This document shows, piece by piece, positions 56,480-64,000 of a stretch of 64,000 nucleotides of DNA (position 1 is the stretch's first letter; each line of letters opens with the position of its first letter). Location of the stretch: assembly GCF_035046485.1 (NCBI RefSeq), contig NC_085138.1, positions 426,547,265-426,611,264 on the forward strand. The letters run 5' to 3'. The position numbers and the translations under genes were made by a program. Source of the DNA: Aedes albopictus (Eukaryota > Arthropoda > Insecta > Diptera > Culicidae). The notes under the pieces were generated by a model that ran no database searches, was not told where the DNA came from, and saw nothing but the letters and a program-made list of their open reading frames with translations.

Positions 56480-57140
56480 GATATAGAAGCCCTCCTTCTT
56501 TTGATTATCATTATATCTATACAACCATTTCACAGAAAAAAATAAATAGTACATTTCCGATTATCGTGAAACTTGATGAGTTTGTAGTTCATGTTATTTC
56601 ATCATTAGAGTGACCAATTTTCAGATACGATGGTCCTGAAAATCAAGGTTTTTAAAAACTACAATTTTTCGAAAAATCATGACTTTTGAACCAGTTGACC
56701 GATGTTAAACTTTTTTGTTTTTTGTTTGTAGGCTATTGAATTGTAGTTTTAAGGAAAAATACGTTGAAGAAGCCAAATTGTGTTAAAATGTAAAAAAAAA
56801 CATACAAATATATTGTTTTTTTACGTTTTCATGGTCACGGAAGGGTACTCTGATTTTATATTTTCATCAGAAAACTCAGAAATTTGGCGTTACATATCAA
56901 ACAATGAGAGAAATGTGTTTTTTTAGTCTTTGGGATATGATTTTTTGAATATAGAAAGTCATATATTTTAATACTAGCTACTATTAAACTGCCTACTGTT
57001 GTAAATCCTCATAAAACTATACATTGTATTGCTTTTTTGAGTGATTCCTTGTGTTTTTGGTTTCCATGGTTTTATAAGGATTCAAAACATAAATGAATTT
57101 AAAAAAGTGTCTTTTATGGGAAAATTTGACCTTTATTTTG

Positions 57141-57143
<3 letters not shown>
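56480..57143. other. AT-rich spacer
   Basis: No gene or recognised repeat. Confidence 0.4.

Positions 57144-57199
<56 letters not shown>
57144..57199 (+). repeat. (ATT)n microsatellite, 3' boundary of the R4-like remnant
   Basis: About 19 ATT units, (TAA)n on the strand of the retrotransposon. Confidence 0.93.
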
Positions 57200-57201
<2 letters not shown>

Positions 57202-58106
57202 GAGTTTTGGCACTTCGCAGCAAAAATTGCTGGAAACTATCACCTACCCCGGGCAATCGGAATGCCAAAGGGGATTCGGCTCTGTGGATCTCATTAGCCG
57301 GTTTTTTAACTTATCCTAATGAGTCTGCTTTTGGATGTACTTTCAGTTGTGATGATTCAGGAACCGCCTAACTATACTACAGGTTCCAAGAATCACCGCT
57401 TTCAGGATGCTGTTCAGGTCCTTCTTCAATTCCAGCTCGTCTAGGGACCTCAGGAGAGATTTAGGGACAACTCCGGTTGCCGAGAGGACAACCGGCACTA
57501 TACGGACGTCCTCCAGGTGCCACATCTGCTTCAACTCCTCCGCTAGGTCGTGGTACATACTTGGTTATCTTGCCGGAGAACGTTGATTGGACATTATGGT
57601 CTAACGGTACAGCGATGTCGATGAGAGTTACTCGCTTCATCCTTTTGTCGAAAACCACAATGTCGGGCCGGTTGGCACGAATGAGGACGTCCGTAATGAT
57701 CTCGCGATCCCAGTACAGCTTAATGCAACTATTTTCCAGAACCGGGTCCGGCTGGTACAAATCTGTCGACCAAGTTGTGCTTTAAAGCAAGCTGTTGGTG
57801 CACAATCTTGGCAACTTCGTTTCTACTGAATTACACTTCCTACAACGGTCCTCCACGTCCTCGTGCAATATGTACCGCCGATAGTTCTTCGTCGCAATAA
57901 TCCGGTCCTGGATGGCTACCATGAAACCTTCTGTTTCTGAGAACAGGTCACCCCGCACCAGCCACGCGTTTGACGCCGCCTTATCGATGTGCTCGAGTTC
58001 CAGTTGATGGGGGTGCGTCCCATGCAACTCCTTTTGCTTCCACGTTACGATCATCTCGTCGACGGTCTTGATGTCGCAGTTCAGCTGATAATCCTCCTGC
58101 GCCAGA
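57200..58106 (-). mobile_element. R4/Dong-like non-LTR retrotransposon, C-terminal remnant
   Basis: On the minus strand from 58106: ASNAWLVRGDLFSETEGFM, AIQDRIIATKNYRRYI and RCRKCNS (first half of a zinc-knuckle motif), then VAKIVHQQLALKHNLVD in another frame, YQPDPVLENS and RPDIVVFDK, and finally YHDLAEELKQMWH, VLSATGVVPKSL and TCSIVRRFL. This order matches the region after the reverse transcriptase of R4-clade elements as I remember it. At least two frameshifts and a deletion of the rest of the zinc knuckle are present. It starts and stops directly at TAA repeats; Dong elements are known to insert into (TAA)n. Confidence 0.75.
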
Positions 58107-58108
58107 TG

Positions 58109-58180
<72 letters not shown>
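58107..58180 (+). repeat. (ATT)n microsatellite, 5' boundary of the R4-like remnant
   Basis: About 25 ATT units. Together with 57144-57199 it brackets the remnant. Confidence 0.93.
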
Positions 58181-58181
<1 letters not shown>

Positions 58182-59328
58182 GGACTACCTTATCTGAAGC
58201 TTGGCCACCCTAAGACGATATAAAAAATACGGGTCATTTTTTTTCCGATGAACTACAAACCCTTCCAATTGTTACGACAGTCATACATATGATTGTCGCG
58301 GCAAACTTCGTACTGCCTGCCTACTACGTTTTTGACATGCAGTTCTGTAGAAAAATCGCCCGCAAAATGCAATTTCAGATTTTCCCATTTTTCCTGCCTT
58401 CCCGGTCACTTTTCTTAATTATTCTTTCGTACGAACACGTCGGAGCCCTGTAAAAATTCAACAATTGAAGCATCATTTACCTTCGTTTACCCGTCCTCGA
58501 GCCTATGCCTGACATACAAACACCAATAAAATATATATTTAGTAAATTTCTGTCTTTCTTTGCGAATTTTTTTTTTCCAAGATATCATCTGGATGGTTTC
58601 GTAATTTTCTACAAGCCTGTTTTTTTAATTATTATCCCACAAGCTGTGCGCAAAAGGGAGGGAGTGTGTCAGGTTTGAATCTAAAATGAAATTCTTGCAG
58701 GAAATATTTGCGTGATCTAAAAGCCCTCCTTATTTATTCTCCTATCATTGTGATTCAGTTTCTTTTTTGATTTAACTTACTTCTCAAATAATTATCCGAA
58801 GGAGTCTTAAACTTCATCACGTCAGACTCAATTTGTGGAAAATTTTTGTAGTAAAACTGCATGCGTTTTGAACAAAAAACTATTAAGAGGCTGTCAATAA
58901 TTTGTTATACAAGACCAAGTATAATTTTCAGGAATTGCTTCTGGAGATTAAAAAAGTTCTCTTGCCATTTCTCCAGGGATTTCACTAGAATTTCTTCCAG
59001 TGATCCACAAGAGGTTCTCCAAGAATTTGAGGGTACTCCCCTCAGGAAACTTCAGGAACTTCTCCAAGAATCCCTCTTGAATTTTATCGTGTATTCTTCC
59101 AAAAAATCCTGTAAAGATTGTTTTCCGACGTTGTCAGGGTTATTTCTTTTATTTTATAGGAACTTCTCCAAACATTTCTTCAAAAATTATTCCAAGGGTT
59201 CCTCTAAAAATTGCACCGAGAATTACATCAAAGATTCATCCTGGAGTTCCTCAGAATTCATGTGTACCTCAAAGTATTTTTCAGAGAATTCTGATTTGCC
59301 CACCAAATGTCGACTTTTTGAACGTCAT
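58181..59328. other. Spacer with short-array units
   Basis: 58181-58920 has no recognised feature. 58925-59275 holds short-array units (CTCCAAGAATTT, GGAACTTCTCCAA). The first part of the 175-codon plus frame at 58861-59388 is array; its last 14 codons belong to the RTE-type element. Confidence 0.45.
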
Positions 59329-59340
59329 AAGACTGCTGTA

Positions 59341-60419
59341 GCTATGGAAAATTATGGACGAGAACAGCTTTCCCGGGAAGCTGACTAGACTGATAAGAGC
59401 AACGATGGACGGTGTGCAGAACAGCGTAAGGATTTCGGGTGAGCTATCCAGTTCATTTGAATCTCGACGGGGACTACGACAAGGTGATGGACTTTCCTGC
59501 CTACTATTCAACATCGCCCTGGAAGGTGTTATGCGACGAGCCGGGCTCAACAGCCGGGGTACGATCTTCACGAAATCCAGCCAATTTGTCTGTTTCGCGG
59601 ATGACATGGATATTATTGCCAGAACATTTGGAACGGTGGCAGAACAGTACACCCGCCTGAAACGTGAAGCAGCAAAGGTCGGACTGGTGGTGAATGCGGC
59701 TAAGACAAAGTACATGCTGGTAGGTGGGACTGAGCGAGACAGGACAAGCCTTGGCAGCAATGTTACGATAGACGGGGATACTTTCGAGGTGGTAGAAGAA
59801 TTCGTCTACCTCGGTTCCTTGCTAACGGCTGACACTAACGTGAGCCGTGAAATACGAAGGCGCATCATCAGTGGAAGTCGTGCCTACTATGGGCTCCAGA
59901 AGAAACTGCGGTCAAAAAATATTCACCCCCGCACCAAATGTACCATGTACAAGACGTTAATAAGACCGGTGGTTCTCTACGGACACGAGACATGGACGAT
60001 GCTCGAGGAGGACCTGCAAGCACTCGGAGTTTTCGAGCGACGGGTGCTAAGGACGATCTTCGGCGGTGTGCAGGAGAACGGTGTGTGGCGGAGAAGGATG
60101 AACCACGAGCTCGCTGCACTCTACGGTGAACCCAACATCCTTAAAGTGGCTAAAGCTGGACGGATACGGTGGGCAGGGCATGTTGCAAGAATGCCGGACA
60201 ACAACCCTGCAAAGTTGGTGATTGCTAACCATCCGGTTGGTACAAGAAGGCGTGGAGCGCAGAGAGCACAATGGGCGGACCAGGTGGAGCGTGATCTGGC
60301 GAGTGTTGGGCGTGACCGAGGATGGAGAGCTGCAGCTGCAAATCGAGTATTATGGCGGCAAATTGTTGATTCAGTATTATCATGAATTTGATGTGAACTA
60401 AATAAATGAATGAAAAAAA
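59341..60419 (+). mobile_element. 5'-truncated RTE-type retrotransposon with intact C-terminal frame
   Basis: A 12-bp target duplication, AAGACTGCTGTA, flanks it (59329-59340 and 60420-60431). The frame from about 59354 to 60385 (343 residues) covers the later reverse-transcriptase motifs: LRQGDGLSCLLFNIALEG, the catalytic FADDMDII (intact FADD), KTKYMLVGG, EFVYLGSLLTAD, then a C-terminal domain with RIRWAGHVARMPDNNPAK, RAQWADQVERDLASVGRD and a stop at 60385. The 3' UTR is short and ends in AATGAATG and an A run. It lacks the endonuclease and early RT, so it cannot move by itself. Same family as 40570-43850 but much younger. Confidence 0.92.
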
Positions 60420-60431
60420 AAGACTGCTGTA

Positions 60432-60776
60432 CAAGTTTGTTGATATTATATTTTGAGATAATTATGAAATAAAACATGTCAAAATGCTACGCTGACGGAG
60501 ATTATTGATGAGTAGTGAACAATTTGAAAGCTATTAACTATCTGTAAAACATTGCTAGTGTCACGAACTTTATTGCATACTCATAATAATATGAGGTACA
60601 ACAGAATTAATCGTGAAATAATTAAACCGATAGAGTTAACAGAAACAAGAGTGGAACTTATAGAACTTGTAGGTCTTAATTCCAGAATAGTTATCAGAAT
60701 TGCACTCAGCGGTTCTAAAAGTAAAAATCTGTATGCCAGTGGACACCCAGTTGGCAACACATAGAGATACTCATAA
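60432..60776. other. Spacer
   Basis: GATAGAGTTAACAGAAAC... and TTAATTCCAGAATAGTT near 60630-60690 recur in altered form near 61970-62025, so this is a low-grade repeat. No gene. Confidence 0.4.
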
Positions 60777-61933
60777 AGGGTGATACGGTCAAAATTCGGT
60801 CACACAATTTGTTTCATAACTTGAACAGCGTACACCAAAACAGCTGATTCTTGGACCAGTAATGGTACATTATATGTAGCTTATAGCATAACATTTTCAT
60901 CAAAATCGGTTTAGTATTTGCGGAGATATTGTGAATCCTGAAAACTGCAATTTTAAAATTTTGTACAAAGAGGATTAAAAAATAAGAACACATTTTTACT
61001 CTTTTATTTATAGAGCCAGAAATACTGAACCAATTTCAATGAAAATTTTTCTGTATGTGAAGTATACATATCAAAATGTTGTGTAAACATTTTATTTAAT
61101 TTGATCCAGCCGTTACAAAGTTATATTTGTTTAGGTGGTCAAATTTTGTCAAATTTTGTCAAGTCAAGTCAAAATTTGGTCACACTATTTTTTTCATAAC
61201 TTTGGACTGCGTACACCAAAACAGCTGATTTTTGGATCAGTAATGGTACATTATATGTAGCTTATACCATAAAATTTTCATCAAAATCGGTCTAGTATTT
61301 GCGGAGATATTGTTGAACCCTGAGATCTGCAATTTTAAAATTTTGTGCAAAGAGGATTCACAAATAAGAACACGCTTTTACTGTTTTATTTATAGAGCCA
61401 GAGATACTAAACCGATTTCAATGAAAATTTTTCTGTATGTGAAGTATGCATATCAAAATGTTGTGTAAAAATTTCATTCAATTTGATCCAGCCGTTACAA
61501 AGTTATATTTGCTTAAGTGGCACCCTGTCAGTTTTTTTCATATTCAAACTGCTACAACTTTGAAAGTATTCATACAAAATGGCTCAAAATTTTACTAAGA
61601 ACATATTTTCATAATAGTATTATACTTTAAAATTTTGATAAAAATCGGCGCAGTATTGGTAGTTCTATAATCAAAATTGTGCTTTACTGACCTTAAATTT
61701 CCGAAAATGTATTATGGAGCGCCTTTGTACAAAATTTTAAAAAGGTAGGTCGATGGTTTTATCTATATATTAACCAATACTTAATTGATTTTGATGAAAA
61801 TTTTATGGTATAAGCAACATATATTTAATGTAGCATTACTGGTCCAAAAATCAGCTGTTTTGGTGTACGGTGTACGGTGTAAGTCTAAAGTTATGAAAAA
61901 AATTGTGTGACCAAATTTTGACCGTATCACCCT
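60777..61933. mobile_element. 1.16-kb inverted-repeat element with internal duplication
   Basis: The ends are AGGGTGATACGGTCAAAATT and its complement. The left part is present twice in tandem (about 60795-61140 and 61180-61515; shared AACAGCTGATT, TGGTACATTATATGTAGC), and the right arm (61780-61930) is its inverse. No coding frame and no clear target duplication. Confidence 0.75.
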
Positions 61934-62119
61934 CTACTATTATAAGATACTACATCGTGCAAGAATTGTGCCGATAGAAGGAAGAGAAACAAAAGACATT
62001 GAAGGTCCTGATTCCAGAATAGTTTGAAAAGCCTCGAATATCCCAAGAATGTACCACAAGTATTTTAAACATACACTAGTGCTGCATCGGCAGCATAGAC
62101 TACATTCCACGACCAATTA
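61934..62119. other. Spacer between elements
   Basis: Contains the altered repeat of 60630-60690. No gene. Confidence 0.35.
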
Positions 62120-62798
62120 CACTAGTTTACAGCATTTTTGAACTCGGTGAACTGATGATCGTTTTTGGTGTAGAATCATGCCCTGAGTTCGAAAACGCGA
62201 AGGAAAAAAAATACAGTAGAGCGGAAATTTTTTCGACTTTCCATACAATGTTGATGATTTGAAATCGATTTTTGTTCTATTTTTAAGCAAAGTCGCTCAC
62301 TTCACACACCTAATTCTCCGTAATCAATGCTCCGATTGAGCTGAATTTTTTACTGTATCTCGCCTACATATGATATGTCAAAAAAACGTTGAGAAAGAAT
62401 TTTTAAATTGTTTTTTTTTCTTATTCAAAAAAATACATTTTTTCATATATTTTTGGAAATTTTGCTAAAATTTAAGGAGATCGTTCCCAAAACTCGCCAA
62501 TATCTTGAATTTTAACAATCTGACGCAAAACCTACATTCAGATGATCGAATGGTATTATATTCAGCTTTTTATTTATGGAAAAAGATTTAATATTGGTTG
62601 AACAAAACGCAAGATATTTGAGTTTTGTTAAATTCCATATTTTAAAAAGTTGAAAAACTCGATATTGAGCTAAAACTCAAAAACTGTTCTCTTTTAAATT
62701 TTTTGAAGCGCGGTTTCGAAATCAGCGCTAAATTATGCTTCAAAAATTTTGGTCGTTGACAGAAGTTCACGACTTTCGTTTTATTTTGTAAACTAGTG
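62120..62798. mobile_element. 679-bp CACTAGTTTACA element (TTA duplication)
   Basis: Ends CACTAGTTTACA and its complement; TTA on both sides (62117-62119 and 62799-62801). AT-rich interior, no coding frame. The truncated copy at 14970-15297 matches its right half inverted. Confidence 0.8.
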
Positions 62799-62801
62799 TT
62801 A

Positions 62802-64000
62802 TTGCAGTTATGACAAAGTATGTAAATATTGTAACCCGAACATCAAAGTTTATATATTACAAAAAAAAAATGTCAGAGTAGTTTGGATGACCTAGATGAC
62901 CCAATTCATGTACCATGAATATTCTAGCGGTAATTTGAGGCTTTTTAACACTCCCACTGCCATGCTATAAATGAGCGATTCCAAGCAACAGCATCAAAAT
63001 TAAGGAAAATTTTTAATTCATGATTTTCTATTGAACTGAAACTTTGCACAGTTTTTCAGTTCCATCTAAATCGCCATTTTTCGATATCAAATTTTTATTT
63101 AGAGCCACGACTAACTTTTCAAAAGGGTGTATGTGAAAATGGTTCAAAAATATTCAAAAATATGCACAGCAAAAACGGATTGTTCGATTGTTATGAATTT
63201 TTCAGCAAAGTTAGATAGCTGAATGGTGATTTCTAAGAAAATATACACTGTGAAAAAAAATCTATTTTATCATTGAAAAACATCATTTTTGTCACAAAAA
63301 CTCAAATATCTCAAAACCCTATCTTTTTACCAACTTGAATTTTTTAGGGAAAACGGTCCATTGTATTAGCAATCTACCATAAAAATTTGGTGATGGTAAA
63401 CTAATAAACAAAAAAGTTATAACATTTCAAAAATTTCACAATTTTTACATTTAGTAAAAAAAATTTTTCTGTGTAAATTATTTCGGCCGGGAATCGCGAT
63501 TTGATGCTGATTTTATTGTTCAGCAAAGTTAGATAACTAAATGGCGATTCCTAAGAAAATATACACTGTGAAAAAAATCTTTTTTAACATAAAAAAATAT
63601 CATTTTTGTCCCAAAAACTCAAATATCTCAAAACCCTATCTTTTTACCAACGTAATTTTTTAGAGAAAACGGTCCATTGTATTACCAATCTACCATGAAA
63701 ATAAACAAAAAAGTTATGACAATTCAAACATTTCACAATTTTCACATTTAGTAATAATTTTTTTTAGTGTAAATTATTTCGGCCGGAAATTGAAGTTTGA
63801 TGCTGATTTTATTGTTAATGGCCTTGCGTGAGTAAAACAAGTTGTTTTTATTATATATTATACATACATATAATATAATATACTATGTACCGTAATGTTC
63901 CGATTTTATCACGCCCTCCGCGCATTAGTCGTTTATTCATTAATTTGCTGTTACATTTGAGGACAAGTGTTTTCCCTCTTCTTCAAGATTAATGTTGAAA
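62802..64000. repeat. AT-rich DNA with about 320-bp tandem duplication
   Basis: 63190-63480 and 63520-63790 share TTCAGCAAAGTTAGATA, GAAAATATACACTGTGAAAA, AAACTCAAATATCTCAAAAC and TTTCGGCCGG in the same order. No gene seen up to the end of the window. Confidence 0.65.

Noticed and set aside
59281..60477. Minus-strand frames over the young RTE-type copy
   Set aside because: Antisense shadows of the intact plus-strand reverse-transcriptase frame.
1..64000. Endogenous viral elements (flavivirus- or rhabdovirus-like), common in Aedes
   Set aside because: No frame showed recognisable viral polymerase, nucleoprotein or glycoprotein motifs; all reverse-transcriptase signals belong to non-LTR elements. 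A protein search could still find short remnants.

Overview
The window looks like nuclear DNA of an Aedes-type culicine mosquito, probably Aedes aegypti or a close relative. Evidence from the sequence: a Feilai-like tRNA-derived SINE with a GAA-repeat tail, RTE-type and R4/Dong-type non-LTR retrotransposon remnants, a very high density of small palindromic inverted-repeat elements (MITEs) with 2- or 3-bp target duplications, and short two-exon genes for secreted C-type lectins. Species is inferred from repeat content, not proven. Most of the 64 kb is repeat.

Genes. I support four protein-coding genes, all small secreted single-domain C-type lectins of 151-155 residues. Each has an exon for the signal peptide, a phase-0 intron of 60-73 bp, and an exon for the carbohydrate-recognition domain. 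One is on the minus strand (18950-19471). Three are on the plus strand (33154-33685, 37594-38134, 39875-40402). The last two are a recent tandem duplication that includes about 290 bp of upstream DNA. A 1.4-kb inverted-repeat element sits just behind the first copy, and the second copy keeps the matching empty site. Ca/sugar-site triplets differ among genes (MPD, NPN, KPD, KPD), and the 33-kb gene has lost the first conserved CRD cysteine.

Layout. 0-3.3 kb: a 709-bp retroposon with a tRNA-like head and 23-bp target duplication, AT-rich DNA, and a 198-bp MITE. 3.6-6.6 kb: an element filled with a 152-bp satellite (second copy 34.2-36.4 kb). 8-12.1 kb: MITEs, an RTE remnant, and an inverted-repeat element with two tRNA-like modules. 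12.1-13.9 kb: apparently low-copy DNA with a possible promoter. 14.3-22.9 kb: a large array of short CTGGAGGAATTC-type repeats, interrupted by lectin gene 1, an RTE fragment and a Feilai SINE. 23.8-31.8 kb: a dense nest of palindromic elements, including eight copies of one 286-bp family, within a segment present three times. 32-40.4 kb: lectin genes 2-4. 40.6-43.9 kb: a nearly full-length decayed RTE-type element on the minus strand. 45-48 kb: C-rich repeats inside an inverted-repeat element that holds two nested MITEs. 48-49.6 kb: low-copy DNA. 49.6-56.3 kb: further inverted-repeat and hairpin elements. 57.1-58.2 kb: R4/Dong-like remnant between two ATT microsatellites. 59.3-60.4 kb: 5'-truncated RTE-type insertion. 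60.8-64 kb: AT-rich inverted-repeat elements with internal duplications.

No rRNA genes, CRISPR arrays, bacterial operons or viral insertions were seen. The lectins share a likely role in secreted carbohydrate recognition. The repeats give a readable relative history through nested insertions whose target duplications I checked base by base.
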